Source: Actinocorallia populi (GTDB taxonomy: Bacteria; Actinomycetota; Actinomycetes; Streptosporangiales; Streptosporangiaceae). Taken from it: a DNA stretch of 64,000 nt. The notes under the pieces are model-generated. The model made no database searches, was not told the origin of the DNA, and worked only from the letters and a program-made list of their open reading frames with translations. The DNA is taken from NCBI RefSeq assembly GCF_002995495.1, contig NZ_PVZV01000008.1, positions 333,788-397,787 of the forward strand. The letters run 5' to 3'. The position numbers and the translations under genes are program-made. Below are positions 33,525 to 42,404 of this stretch, one piece after another; the stretch's first letter is position 1; each line of letters opens with the position of its first letter.

Positions 33525-34946
33525 ATGCACCGTTTCGTCGGAAGGCAACGAGAGCTGGAGGTCCTCGCCACCGCTCTCGAACGGATCCGTGCGGGGATCG
33601 GCTCGGAGCGATCCGGGCAGTGCGTTCTCCTGCGCGGGAGACGCCGGGTGGGCAAGTCCAGTCTCGTCGAGGAGTTCCTCCGGCGTGCCGAGGTGCCGTC
33701 CCTTTTCTTCACGGCCGCGGGCGGACCCGCTGAGGACGAGCTGGTGGAACTGGCCGAGACCGTCGCGACCTCGACTCTCCCTGATCGGGCACTGTTCGCG
33801 GAGGAGGCTCCGAACCACTGGAACGCCGCCTTCAGGCTCCTTGCGGAACTCCTCCCCGATGATGCTCCGAGCGTGGTCGTCTTTGACGAGGTCCCCTATC
33901 TCATGGACCGCGTCGACGCTTTCGAGGGCATGCTGCAGCGGGCTTGGGACCGGTTCCTCAGCCGCAAACCGGTGCTGTTGCTGCTGGTCGGCTCGGACCT
34001 TTCCATGATGGAGGCGTTGAACGACTACGACCGTCCCTTCCACCAACGCGGACGTGAAATGGTCCTGGGACCGCTGAATCCCGCAGATCTCGCCGAGCTG
34101 CTCGACCTGGAGCCCGCCGCCGCCTTCGACGCCGCTCTGGTCACCGGTGGGCTGCCTCTGATCTGCGCGGAATGGAGTCCCGGGCAGACGATGTGGGACT
34201 TCCTCCGTGACTCGCTGGACAACCCGATCTCCGCGCTGCTGGTCTCGGCCGAGCGCTCCCTGGCCGCGGAATTCCCGCCCCAAGCGATGAGCGGTGCCGT
34301 GCTTCGTGCGATCGGATCCGGGGAGAGGACGTTCACCAGCATCGCGCGGGCCGCGGGAGGAATCTCGAACGCCACCCTCACCCGGGCCACAGATGTCCTC
34401 ATCCGGAAAGGGATGGTGGCGGCAGAGCTGCCCGTCTCGCTCCGGCCCTCGAAAGAACGCCGCTACCGGGTGGCGGACCCTTACCTGCGCTTCTGGCTGA
34501 CGTTCCTGGATCCGCACATGGCGGAGATCGAACGGCTGCGCGGGGACCTGACCCTCGCCCGGATCCGGCGGCAATGGACGAGTTGGCGCGGTCGTGCGGT
34601 CGAGCCTTCGATCCGTGACTCTCTGGCCCGTCTTCTTCCTGACGGCGAGATCCCGGCGGCTCCGGTGATCGGCGGATACTGGACGCGCAGCAACGACGTC
34701 GAAATCGACCTGGTGGGTGCGGACCGGCAGCCGGTGGCCGGTCGGCTCCTCTTCCTGGGCTCCATCAAGTGGCTGGAGAACTCTCCTTTCGACGACCGCG
34801 ATCTCACCGCCCTGCAGAACCATCGATCCGCCGTCACCGATGACCCTCTTCCTCTGGTGGCGGTCTCCCGCAGCGGCACCGACTGCTTCGGCCTCCATGC
34901 GGCCTACGGCCCCGAAGACCTGATCCGCGCCTGGCGCAACCGCTGA
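33525..34946 (+). CDS. ATP-binding protein of the archaeal-ATPase/DUF234 (MNS/STAND-like) family
   Basis: 473 residues from ATG 33525 (MHRFVGRQRELEVL). Walker A GRRRVGKSS (~38-46), Walker B VVVFDEVPYL (~117-126), then a winged-helix segment (ARAAGGISNATLTRATDVLI, KGMV) and a C-terminal restriction-endonuclease-like DUF234 part with GGYWTRSNDVEIDLVG. The D-V-E-x-D-L pattern fits the acids of PD-(D/E)XK-like folds. Function is unknown for this family; some are linked to defence or mobile DNA. Codon third positions are less G/C-rich than neighbours, hinting at transfer. Monocistronic. Confidence 0.8.
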   Translation: MHRFVGRQRELEVLATALERIRAGIGSERSGQCVLLRGRRRVGKSSLVEEFLRRAEVPSLFFTAAGGPAEDELVELAETVATSTLPDRALFAEEAPNHWNAAFRLLAELLPDDAPSVVVFDEVPYLMDRVDAFEGMLQRAWDRFLSRKPVLLLLVGSDLSMMEALNDYDRPFHQRGREMVLGPLNPADLAELLDLEPAAAFDAALVTGGLPLICAEWSPGQTMWDFLRDSLDNPISALLVSAERSLAAEFPPQAMSGAVLRAIGSGERTFTSIARAAGGISNATLTRATDVLIRKGMVAAELPVSLRPSKERRYRVADPYLRFWLTFLDPHMAEIERLRGDLTLARIRRQWTSWRGRAVEPSIRDSLARLLPDGEIPAAPVIGGYWTRSNDVEIDLVGADRQPVAGRLLFLGSIKWLENSPFDDRDLTALQNHRSAVTDDPLPLVAVSRSGTDCFGLHAAYGPEDLIRAWRNR

Positions 34947-34973
34947 CGTGACCGGGCGGTGTTCTCGCCGGTG

Positions 34974-35022
34974 GGACCCGCGTCCCGTGCACCGGATGCG
35001 CCGGTGCGCGGGACGCGGGTCC
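34974..35022. terminator. Bidirectional terminator between convergent genes
   Basis: A long stem of GGACCCGCGTCCCG plus GCACCGG pairs with CCGGTGC plus CGGGACGCGGGTCC (35002-35022), with one mismatch and a short loop. It lies between the rightward ATPase gene and the leftward UvrA-like gene. Confidence 0.75.
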
Positions 35023-35039
35023 TGGAACGGGGGATCGGG

Positions 35040-37346
35040 TCAGGAGCCTGCGCCGACGTACTCGCGGAGGTGGCGGGCGGTCAGGGTGTCGGCGTCGGCG
35101 ACCAGGTCGGCGGGGGTGCCCTCGAAGACGATCCGGCCGCCGTCGTGGCCGGCGCCGGGACCGAGGTCGATGATCCAGTCGGCGTGGGCCATGACGGCCT
35201 GGTGGTGCTCGATGACGATGACGGTGTTGCCGGCGTCGACGAGGCGGTCCAGGAGGGCCAGGAGCTTGTCGACGTCGGCGAGGTGCAGGCCGGTGGTCGG
35301 CTCGTCCAGCACGTAGGTGCGGCCCTTCTCGGCCATGCGGATGGCGAGCTTGAGGCGCTGGCGCTCGCCGCCCGACAGGGTGGTGAGGGGCTGGCCGAGG
35401 CTCAGGTAGTCCAGGCCGACGTCGGACAGGCGGTCGAGGACGGCGCGGCTCTGGCCCGAGGGGAAGAAGTCGCGGGCCTCGGCGACCTGCATGGCCAGGA
35501 CCTCGCTGATGTCCTTGCCGCGCAGCTTGTACGTCAGCACCTCGGGGGTGAAGCGGCGGCCCTCGCACTGCTCGCACACCGAGGCGACGCCCGCCATCAT
35601 CGCCAGGTCGGTGTAGACCAGGCCGATGCCCTTGCAGTTCGGGCAGGCGCCCTCGGAGTTGGCGCTGAACAGCGCGGCCTTGACCTTGTTGGCCTTGGCG
35701 AACGCGGTGCGGACCGAGTCGAGCAGACCGGTGTAGGTGGCGGGGTTGCTGCGCCGCGACCCCCGGATGGGCGACTGGTCGACGGTGACGACGTCGTCGC
35801 GGCCGCGCAGCGAACCGTGGATCAGGGAGCTCTTGCCCGAGCCCGCCACGCCGGTGACGACGGTCAGCACGCCCAGCGGGAGGTCGACGCTGACGTTCTT
35901 GAGGTTGTGCGTGGCCGCGTCGGTGATCGGCAGGACGCCCCGGTGCGGGCGCACCTGCGCGCGCAGCCGGGCGCGGTGGTCCAGGTGCCGCCCGGTGAGC
36001 GTCCCGGACGCGCGGAGCCCGGCGACGTCGCCGGTGTAGCAGATCCGGCCGCCCGCCGCGCCCGCGCCGGGGCCGAGGTCCACCACGTGGTCGGCGATCT
36101 CGATGACCTCCGGTTTGTGCTCGACGACCAGGACGGTGTTGCCCTTGTCGCGCAGGCGCACCAGCAGGTCGTTCATCCGCCGGATGTCGTGCGGGTGCAG
36201 GCCGACGGTCGGCTCGTCGAAGACGTAGGTGACGTCGGTGAGGCTGGAGCCCAGGTGGCGGACCATCTTGACCCGCTGGGACTCCCCGCCGGACAGGGTG
36301 CCGGACTCGCGGTCCAGGCTGAGGTAGCCCAGGCCGATCTCGGTCATGGAGTCGAGGACGTCGCGCAGGGAGGCGAGCACCGGCCCCACCGACGGGTCGT
36401 CGATCTTGCGGATGAGCTCGGCGAGGTCGCTGATCTGCATGGCCGAGCACTCGGCGATGTTGCGGCCGTCGATCCGGCAGGACAGCGCCGCCTCGTTGAG
36501 CCGCGCCCCATCGCAGGCCGGACAGCGCTCGAACTTCACCGCCCGGTCGACGAACGCCTTGATCTGCGGCTGCATCGACTCGCGTTCCTTGGCCAGGAAC
36601 AGGCGCTGCACCTTCACCACGAGGCCCTCGTAGGTGACGTTCATGCCGTTCTGCTTGATCTTCGTTGCGGGCTTGTGGAGGAAGTCCGCCCACTGCTCGG
36701 GCGTGTAGTCGCGGAGCTTGACGTCCGGGTCGACCAGGCCGGACTCGGCGATGGTCTTCCAGTACCAGGTGTCGACACCGAAGTTCGGGACGGTGATGGC
36801 GCCCTCGTTGAGCGACCTGTCCCGGTCGACCAGCTCGTCGACGTCGATCTGGGAGACCCGCCCGAGCCCCTCGCACTCGGGGCACATGCCCTCGGCGTTG
36901 TTGAAGCTGAACGCGCTGGACGTGCCGACGTACGGCTCGCCGATCCGGCTGAAGACGATGCGCAGCATGGCGTACGCGTCGGTGGCGGTGCCCACGGTGG
37001 AGCGGGAGTTGGCGCCCATGCGCTCCTGGTCGACGATGATCGACGCGCTGAGGTTGCGCAGCGCGTCGACGTCGGGCCGGCCGAGGCTGGGCATGAACGA
37101 CTGGATGAACGCGGTGTACGTCTCGTCGATCAGCCGGCGCGACTCGGCGGCGATGGTGCCGAACACCAGTGACGACTTGCCCGAACCGGACACCCCGGTG
37201 AAGACGGTGAGCCGCCGCTTGGGCAGGTCGAGCGAGATGTCGTCGAGGTTGTTCTCCCGGGCGCCGCGGATCTCGATGACGTCATGGCTGTCGGCGGGCA
37301 GGCGCGACCCGGAGGGAGAGGCGGACGTGCTGCTGGACGGGGTCAT
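35040..37346 (-). CDS. UvrA-like twin-ATPase (excinuclease ABC subunit A homologue of the drug-resistance type)
   Basis: 768 residues, shorter than true UvrA (~950) because the UvrB-binding/insertion regions are reduced. Two ABC halves: Walker [11 protein letters not shown] and [10 protein letters not shown], signatures [12 protein letters not shown] and [12 protein letters not shown], Walker [11 protein letters not shown] and [10 protein letters not shown]. Zinc-type CPEC, CPAC, CPNC and CEQC pairs are retained. Such stand-alone homologues (DrrC-like) protect DNA against intercalating drugs or act in regulated repair. GGAGGAA precedes ATG 37346. Divergent from a TetR regulator. Confidence 0.92.
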   Translation of the reverse strand: MTPSSSTSASPSGSRLPADSHDVIEIRGARENNLDDISLDLPKRRLTVFTGVSGSGKSSLVFGTIAAESRRLIDETYTAFIQSFMPSLGRPDVDALRNLSASIIVDQERMGANSRSTVGTATDAYAMLRIVFSRIGEPYVGTSSAFSFNNAEGMCPECEGLGRVSQIDVDELVDRDRSLNEGAITVPNFGVDTWYWKTIAESGLVDPDVKLRDYTPEQWADFLHKPATKIKQNGMNVTYEGLVVKVQRLFLAKERESMQPQIKAFVDRAVKFERCPACDGARLNEAALSCRIDGRNIAECSAMQISDLAELIRKIDDPSVGPVLASLRDVLDSMTEIGLGYLSLDRESGTLSGGESQRVKMVRHLGSSLTDVTYVFDEPTVGLHPHDIRRMNDLLVRLRDKGNTVLVVEHKPEVIEIADHVVDLGPGAGAAGGRICYTGDVAGLRASGTLTGRHLDHRARLRAQVRPHRGVLPITDAATHNLKNVSVDLPLGVLTVVTGVAGSGKSSLIHGSLRGRDDVVTVDQSPIRGSRRSNPATYTGLLDSVRTAFAKANKVKAALFSANSEGACPNCKGIGLVYTDLAMMAGVASVCEQCEGRRFTPEVLTYKLRGKDISEVLAMQVAEARDFFPSGQSRAVLDRLSDVGLDYLSLGQPLTTLSGGERQRLKLAIRMAEKGRTYVLDEPTTGLHLADVDKLLALLDRLVDAGNTVIVIEHHQAVMAHADWIIDLGPGAGHDGGRIVFEGTPADLVADADTLTARHLREYVGAGS

Positions 37347-37450
37347 GCCGGGGTTCCTCCGAACACTTTAGGGTGTATAGAGTCAAGGTTGGCATACTAG
37401 AGGAGCGGTAGGACGTTTTCTTCCGTGCTCGACGGGCTGAGGAGTTCGCG

Positions 37451-38284
37451 TTGACGGTCTACGCCGCGCAGGGCGATCCGCGCCGGACGATGGCCCTGCT
37501 GTGGGGCGTCCGCGACACCGGGCGGCGCCCCGGGCCCAAGCAGGGCCTGAGCGTCGAGCTGATCGTGGCGACGGGCGTCGCCGTCGCCGACGAGCGGGGC
37601 ATGGCGGAGCTGTCCATGCGCGCCGTCGCCGAGCGGCTCGGCCGCACGGCCATGGCCCTGTACACCTACGTCCCCGGCAAGAACGAGCTGGTCGACCTCA
37701 TGTACGACAGCGTCCACGCCGAACTGCCCGTCGAGTACGACCTCCGGGACGGCTGGCGCGCCGCCATGGCGGCCAGGGCGGAGGACCTGTGGGACTTCCA
37801 CCTCCGCCACCCCTGGACGCTCCAGGTGTCGCAGGCCCGCCCCGTCCTGGGCCCGTGCGAGTACCGGATGCTCGAGACGTCCGTGCGCATCCTGCGGGAG
37901 AGCGGCCTTTCGGCACCCGCCCTGCGGCGCGGCATCTGGGCCCTGCACCACTTCATCCGGGGGTCCGCCCAGGCCGTCGCGGAGGCCCGCCAGGCCGCCG
38001 CGGCCACCGGCCTCTCCGACGACGACTGGTGGTACGCCCGCTCCGAGGCGCTCGAGGAGATCGCCCCCGACTTCGCCGCGCGCTTCCCCGTCATCACCTG
38101 GATGGAGAACGAGGGCGCCTTCCAGATGGAGGACGAGACCGTCCCCTACCTGGAGCAGGAGGCCCGCGAGACCTTCGCCGCCGGGCTCGTCGCCCTCCTC
38201 GACGGCATCGAGACCACCCTGGCCGGGTCCCGCGGGGACTCCCTTGACCCCGGGGCTACACTGGTGGGCAGCGAAGGGGAGTAG
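37451..38284 (+). CDS. TetR-family regulator (TetR_C type) divergent from the UvrA-like gene
   Basis: 277 residues from TTG 37451. AGGAG seven bases upstream supports TTG over ATG 37490. DNA-binding region SMRAVAERLGRTAMALYTYV (~55-74), followed by a TetR_C ligand pocket (HPWTLQVSQARPVLGP). It probably represses the UvrA-like gene; the gap holds the small dyad ACAC-TTTAGG-GTGT. The last ~20 codons (SRGDSLDPGATLVGSEGE) overlap the promoter and the first stem of the manganese riboswitch at 38272. Confidence 0.88.
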   Translation: MTVYAAQGDPRRTMALLWGVRDTGRRPGPKQGLSVELIVATGVAVADERGMAELSMRAVAERLGRTAMALYTYVPGKNELVDLMYDSVHAELPVEYDLRDGWRAAMAARAEDLWDFHLRHPWTLQVSQARPVLGPCEYRMLETSVRILRESGLSAPALRRGIWALHHFIRGSAQAVAEARQAAAATGLSDDDWWYARSEALEEIAPDFAARFPVITWMENEGAFQMEDETVPYLEQEARETFAAGLVALLDGIETTLAGSRGDSLDPGATLVGSEGE

Positions 38285-38368
38285 TCCCGAAATACCGGCT
38301 GGTCGACATACTGGGCGTCTGCGGAGGCCCCGGCCACCGGGCCCCGTACGGGGTGGACGAGACCTTCG
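38272..38368 (+). ncRNA. yybP-ykoY (manganese) riboswitch
   Basis: The P1 stem pairs CGAAGG (38272-38277) with CCTTCG (38363-38368). Conserved elements are present: GGGGAGTAG on the 5' side, GGTCGACATACT in the middle, and GACGAGACC closing before P1. This is the yybP-ykoY consensus, whose aptamer binds Mn2+. A TACACT -10-like box (38257-38262) lies upstream. The downstream gene is a TMEM165/GDT1-family transporter, a known target class, so high Mn should turn expression on. Confidence 0.85.
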
Positions 38369-38496
38369 GCCGTGGCATGACCGTGCCCGTGCGACCGCGC
38401 GGGCCGCTCCATCATGCCGGGCCGAACGGTTCTCCCGTCGCCCCTCCGGGCGCCGCCCGAGCCTGCAGGCCCGGCCCCCGCAGAAAGCGCTCCAGC

Positions 38497-39081
38497 ATGT
38501 CTCTCGACCCCCTGGCGATCCTGGCGGCCTTCGGGCTGATCTTCCTGGCCGAACTCCCCGACAAGACGATGTTCGCGTCCCTGGCCATGGGCACCCGCAT
38601 GCGCCCCCTGTACGTGTGGTTCGGCACCTCCACCGCGTTCGTCGCGCACGTCGCCCTGGCGGTCGGCGCGGGAGGCCTCCTCGGGCTCCTGCCGGACACG
38701 GCGGTCAAGCTGGTCTCCGCCGCCCTGTTCGCCTTCGGCGCCTTCGTCCTGCTGCGCTCCGGGGGCGACGACGACGAGGCCGACGGCGGCGGCAGGACGA
38801 TCACCGGCTTCTGGCCCGTCTACACCGCGGCGTTCATGACCGTGTTCATCAGCGAGTGGGGCGACCTCACCCAGATCACCACCGCCAACCTCGCGGCCTC
38901 CAACGGCCTCCTGCCCACCGCCATCGGTTCGGCCGCGGCCCTCATGACCGTCTCCGCCCTCGCCCTCCTCGCCGGGCGCTTCATCGCCACCCGGGTCCCC
39001 CTCAGGACCGTGCAGCGCTTCGGCGGCCTCTGCATGGCCGCCCTGGCGACCTGGACCCTCGTCCAGGCCTTCACGGGCTGA
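38497..39081 (+). CDS. TMEM165/GDT1-family (UPF0016) cation transporter, probable Mn2+ exporter
   Basis: 194 residues, six hydrophobic helices. The two family motifs are AELPDKTMFASL (first E-x-G-D-K-T copy, with Pro for Gly) and SEWGDLTQITT (second copy, Leu for Lys), related by the internal duplication. An acidic loop GGDDDEADGG separates the halves. Family members move Mn2+/Ca2+ against H+. Control by the upstream riboswitch makes Mn2+ export the best guess. The ribosome site (AGAAAGCG) is weak, leaving room for translational control. Confidence 0.92.
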   Translation: MSLDPLAILAAFGLIFLAELPDKTMFASLAMGTRMRPLYVWFGTSTAFVAHVALAVGAGGLLGLLPDTAVKLVSAALFAFGAFVLLRSGGDDDEADGGGRTITGFWPVYTAAFMTVFISEWGDLTQITTANLAASNGLLPTAIGSAAALMTVSALALLAGRFIATRVPLRTVQRFGGLCMAALATWTLVQAFTG

Positions 39082-39092
39082 TCCCCGGAAGG

Positions 39093-39119
39093 CCGCGGGG
39101 AGGGCCACCCTCCCCGCGG
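39093..39119. terminator. Bidirectional terminator
   Basis: CCGCGGGGAGGG (39093-39104) and CCCTCCCCGCGG (39108-39119), 12 perfect pairs with a CCA loop, between the rightward transporter gene and the leftward SnoaL gene ending at 39126. Confidence 0.8.
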
Positions 39120-39125
39120 GGGACT

Positions 39126-39629
39126 TCACGCGGGACGGTGCCGGACGGCCTCGGGGAAGTGGGAGGCCAGCAGGTCGGGGGACTCCTGCCTGCCGTCGAG
39201 GACGCGGTTGGTGCGGTTGACGGCCTTCCAGCCGGCGGGGCCGCGGCGGAGGCGCCAGTGGTTGGCGGTGGCGCGGCGGACGGTGAAGCCGTCGGGGGTG
39301 TTGACGATCATCAGCGTGTAGCAGACGGCGGTGGCCTCGTCGCCGTCCAGGGTGATGTGCGGGGGCCCGGCGAAGTGGGCGCAGCCGCCGCTGATCCAGT
39401 TCTGGTGGTTGCGGGAGCGCACCATGCCCGAGAGCTGGTCGTGGCCCTGCATGTAGATCTCGTCCACGTCGTAGACGCCGTCCTCCTCCCACAGCTCGGC
39501 GACCTGGCGGTCGCAGCCGCTGTCGACGAGGGGCGCGTAGGAGAGGATCAGCCTGGTGATGGCCTGCTCGTCCTCCAGCCGCCGGAGGCGGGCCTCCATG
39601 GCGGCGAGGCGCTGCTCGACGTCGCTCAC
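39126..39629 (-). CDS. SnoaL/NTF2-fold protein, module copy B
   Basis: 167 residues from GTG 39629, overlapping the LLM stop (GTGA). An N-terminal coiled segment (EQRLAAMEARLRRLEDEQ) precedes the fold. Tyr31-x4-Asp36 (LSYAPLVDSG) and His85 (GCAHFAGPPH) repeat the pattern of copies A and C, with Tyr-His spacing of 54 residues. The C-terminal strand ends WKAVNRTNRVLDG. Likely a dehydratase or isomerase on a polycyclic substrate (inference from fold and the steroid neighbourhood). Second gene of the LLM-SnoaL pair. Confidence 0.8.
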   Translation of the reverse strand: MSDVEQRLAAMEARLRRLEDEQAITRLILSYAPLVDSGCDRQVAELWEEDGVYDVDEIYMQGHDQLSGMVRSRNHQNWISGGCAHFAGPPHITLDGDEATAVCYTLMIVNTPDGFTVRRATANHWRLRRGPAGWKAVNRTNRVLDGRQESPDLLASHFPEAVRHRPA

Positions 39630-40501
39630 AGCTCCTCCCCGAAGGCCAGGTCCCACTTGCCGGCGAGGCCGCGCAGGGCGGCGAGCTGCTCGCAGTAGTG
39701 CTCGGCCGAGGCGGCCTTGATCCGGACGCCGGCGATGGTGGCGCCCGCGTCGCCCAACGCGCGCAGGGCGGAACCGGCGGCCTCGGGGGAGCCCAGGGGG
39801 TCCAGCGCCCGGTCGGGGGAGAGCACCACGTCGAAGCCGTCCGGCAGCTCGACCTTGCCGAGCATCGCCGAGAGGGCGTCCAGCGGCAGCCCGAACGGCA
39901 CCCAGCCGTCGGCGTTCGCGGCGCGGCGCAGGGAGCGCAGCGTCCGCCCGCCGATCCACAGGGGCACCTGCTCCTGGACGGCGTGCGGCTCGACCACCAT
40001 GCCGGAGAAGGAGTAGTGCTCGCCCTGGTAGGACGGCTCCCGCCGGGAGAGGGAGGCCCGCAGCGCGGCGAGGGCGTCGTCGGCGCGGGCGCCGCGGCCG
40101 GCGAAGGGCGCGCCGAGCAGCTCGAACTCCTCCTCCAGGCTGCCCACGCCCAGGCCGAGGACCACCCGGCCGCCGCTGACGGCGTCCAGGGTGCCGTAGC
40201 GCTTGGCGATCTCCAGCGGGTGGTGGTAGCCGAGCACGAGGACCTGGGTGGCCAGGCGGACGCGCCGGGTGCGGGCGGCCAGGTAGCCGAAGGTCGCCAG
40301 CGGGTCCCAGTAGACGCCGCCGCGCTGGGCGGCGGCCTCGGCGGGCACGGCCACGTGCTCACTGCAGGTGAGGTGGTGGTAACCCAGCCGGTCGGCGGTC
40401 TCGGCGATCAGGCCGATCTCCTCGATGCCCGCCCGCGCCTCCCACGCGCCGTGGCCCAGGGGTGGCTGAGCCACCACGGGAGTGATGATGCCGATGCGCA
40501 T
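39626..40501 (-). CDS. LLM-class (probably F420-dependent) oxidoreductase, module copy B
   Basis: 291 residues from ATG 40501, AGGAAGGAC upstream. Same barrel and motifs as copy A: HLTCSEHVAVP, WDPLATFGYLAARTRRV, HPLEIAKRYGTLDAVSGGR, LGLGVGSLEEEFELLG, RGARADDALAALRASL, VPLWIGG. These conserved blocks make copies A and B true paralogues. It is divergent from an IclR regulator at 40704, so that regulator may control it. Reduction or oxidation of a steroid-ring double bond is a reasonable guess; the cofactor is inferred from subfamily. Confidence 0.85.
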   Translation of the reverse strand: MRIGIITPVVAQPPLGHGAWEARAGIEEIGLIAETADRLGYHHLTCSEHVAVPAEAAAQRGGVYWDPLATFGYLAARTRRVRLATQVLVLGYHHPLEIAKRYGTLDAVSGGRVVLGLGVGSLEEEFELLGAPFAGRGARADDALAALRASLSRREPSYQGEHYSFSGMVVEPHAVQEQVPLWIGGRTLRSLRRAANADGWVPFGLPLDALSAMLGKVELPDGFDVVLSPDRALDPLGSPEAAGSALRALGDAGATIAGVRIKAASAEHYCEQLAALRGLAGKWDLAFGEEL

Positions 40502-40703
40502 CCGTCGTCCTTCCTCGTCGGCGATGAGCCAGTTATCAGAAAACGTTCTAGTCTGCGGGGGGTCGGGCGGAGCGGCCGGTCCCGGCTGCCGGAAACCCGC
40601 TGACATCGAGTTAACCAGGCAAGACGGCCCCTCTTCCCAAGGCGCGGGCCGATTGCTACATTCGGGTTAACGAGAATTCATTTCAGTCGTTTGGGAGGGC
40701 ACG
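40502..40703. promoter_or_regulatory. Divergent promoter region of LLM copy B and the IclR gene, with two GTTAAC sites
   Basis: Two identical palindromes GTTAAC occur at 40610-40615 and 40666-40671, 56 bases apart. On the LLM side AGAAAACGTTCT (40537-40548) forms another short dyad. Their placement between divergent starts makes them candidate IclR operator half-sites. No known steroid-regulon consensus is matched. Confidence 0.35.
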
Positions 40704-41603
40704 GTGAGCGAGCAGACCACGGAGACCACGGTGCGCGACGACCCGCCGCCGTCGATGGTCGAGCGGATGACCCTCATCCTCGACGCCTTCAACGGGCGAT
40801 CGGCCCGGCTGACCCTGGAGGACGTGGCCCGCCACACCCGGCTGCCGCGCTCCACCGCCCACCGGATCCTGGACCAGCTGGTCCGCCAGTCCTGGCTGGA
40901 GCACAACTCCTACGGCTACGCCCTGGGCCGCCGCGCGCTGGGTCTCGGTGGGCAGGACCGCGGCCACGGCAAGCTCCGCGAGGCGGCCGCCCCGCTGCTG
41001 CACGAGCTGCAGATCACCACCGGCCTGGTCGCGCACCTGGCGGTCCTGGACGGCTCGGAGATCTTCTACCTCGACAAGGTCGGCGGCCGGTTCGCCTCGT
41101 CCGTGCCCTCGCGGGTCGGCGGCCGCGCCCCGGCGCACTCCACCGCGCTCGGCAAGGCGATCCTGGCCTGGCTGGAGCCCGAGGAGGTCGACGAGAAGAC
41201 CGGCGGCGGGCTCAGCCGGCTGACCAGCCGCACCATCGGCGAGCTGGGCACCCTGCACCAGGAGCTCTACCGGGTGCGCCAGCGCCGCGGCCTGGCCTTC
41301 GAGCGGGGCGAGTCCGTCCCCAACATCGCCTGCGTGGCGGCGGCCGTCCGCGGCCCGGAGGGGCCGGTCGCGAGCATCTCGCTGGTCGGCACCCTCAACA
41401 CCCCGCTGGAGAAGGTGGCACCGCTGGTGGCCTCGGCCGCCCGCGAGATCGCCCAGACCCTCTTCCCCGGCACCGGCTCGCCGCGCCGCGCTCCCGGGCG
41501 CGCCCCCCGGAGCCGGTCGGCCGCCGTCCAGGAGAGCGGCACCTGGTCCGCCGAGACCATGAACCGCCTGCTGGCCCTGGACGGCCGCGGCGACTGGATG
41601 TGA
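40704..41603 (+). CDS. IclR-family transcriptional regulator
   Basis: 299 residues from GTG 40704, GGGAGGG upstream. N-terminal winged helix (MTLILDAFNGRSARLTLEDV then ARHTRLPRSTAHRILDQLV), then the IclR effector domain (LVAHLAVLDGSEIFYLDKVG, SVPSRVGGRAPAHSTALGKA, RGLAFERGESVPNIACVAA). The ~50-residue C-terminal tail is basic and extra. It is flanked by the LLM/SnoaL pair on one side and convergent hsaB on the other, so it is the probable local regulator of this steroid block. Confidence 0.9.
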   Translation: MSEQTTETTVRDDPPPSMVERMTLILDAFNGRSARLTLEDVARHTRLPRSTAHRILDQLVRQSWLEHNSYGYALGRRALGLGGQDRGHGKLREAAAPLLHELQITTGLVAHLAVLDGSEIFYLDKVGGRFASSVPSRVGGRAPAHSTALGKAILAWLEPEEVDEKTGGGLSRLTSRTIGELGTLHQELYRVRQRRGLAFERGESVPNIACVAAAVRGPEGPVASISLVGTLNTPLEKVAPLVASAAREIAQTLFPGTGSPRRAPGRAPRSRSAAVQESGTWSAETMNRLLALDGRGDWM

Positions 41604-41608
41604 GCGTC

Positions 41609-42163
41609 TCAGCCCCACTGCCCGCTGCCGAACCACATCTCCGGGGTGAGCAGCGGGGCCGGCTCGTCCAGCCCGAACCTGCTGCGGAAGAAGACCATCG
41701 GCCGGCCCTCGTTCACGTGCTCCACTTCCAGGATCCGGCCGATCACCACGTCGTGGTCGCCCTCGGCGTGCACCGCGTGCACCGAGGCGTGGACGCGCAG
41801 CAGCACGCCGGGCAGGGAGGGCGTGTCCCACCGGGACGTCTCCCAGTCCAGCCCCTCGTACTTCAGCCCCTTGCTCGACCCGAACCTCCCGCACAGGTCC
41901 TGCTGGTCCTCACCCAGGATGTTGACGCAGAACCGGCCGGAGGTGCGGATGCGTGGCCAGGTGCGGCCACGGTGGTCGGCGCAGAACAGCACCAGCGGCG
42001 GCTCCAGGGAGACCGACGCGAACGACTGGCACGCGAAGCCCACCGGCTCGGCGCCGTCCATGCCGGTGATCACGGTGACGCCGCTGGCGAACTCCGCCAT
42101 GGCGCGCCGGAAATCGGCGGGGGTGAGCTGCGGGAGACCGGTGAGCGCGGGTTCGGCTGTCAT
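41609..42163 (-). CDS. hsaB: Flavin reductase component of 3-HSA hydroxylase (HsaB-like)
   Basis: 184 residues, GAGGTGATC upstream of ATG 42163. A flavin-reductase-like split barrel: DFRRAMAEFASGVTVITG, VGFACQSFASVSLEPPLVLF, SGRFCVNILGEDQQDLCGRF, and GDHDVVIGRILEVEH. HsaB supplies reduced flavin to HsaA for hydroxylation of 3-HSA. In mycobacteria hsaB is contiguous with hsaCAD; here it is divergent from hsaD across a ~237-bp promoter region. Confidence 0.9.
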   Translation of the reverse strand: MTAEPALTGLPQLTPADFRRAMAEFASGVTVITGMDGAEPVGFACQSFASVSLEPPLVLFCADHRGRTWPRIRTSGRFCVNILGEDQQDLCGRFGSSKGLKYEGLDWETSRWDTPSLPGVLLRVHASVHAVHAEGDHDVVIGRILEVEHVNEGRPMVFFRSRFGLDEPAPLLTPEMWFGSGQWG

Positions 42164-42260
42164 GGGATCACCTCGTGGTCCTCGTGGCGGGCGCGGCCGG
42201 CGAAGGCTCGGCGGTACCGAACGTAAGACTCCAGTCCAATATTGCGGAGGGAGGATCCCG

Positions 42261-42404
42261 ATGAGTGGAAGAAACCCCCGAACCGCCGCTCCAGCACCCG
42301 GGAAAGGCGGGCATCCCGCTCAACGGGATCGTCGCGGACATCGCGGCGGACCCCTCATCTACTTTCCGAACACCTTGAGAATCCGGAGGACCGAGGGACG
42401 ATGA
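42261..42404 (+). CDS. Possible 47-aa leader ORF coupled to hsaD
   Basis: ATG 42261 follows a textbook GGAGGGAGG ribosome site at six bases. The frame MSGRNPRTAAPAPGKGGHPA... ends at a TGA that overlaps the hsaD ATG (ATGA). Codon choice is poor for this genome (AGA, GGA, CGA common), so the peptide itself may not matter. Translation could couple or attenuate hsaD expression. No homology recognised; it may be chance. Confidence 0.35.
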   Translation: MSGRNPRTAAPAPGKGGHPAQRDRRGHRGGPLIYFPNTLRIRRTEGR

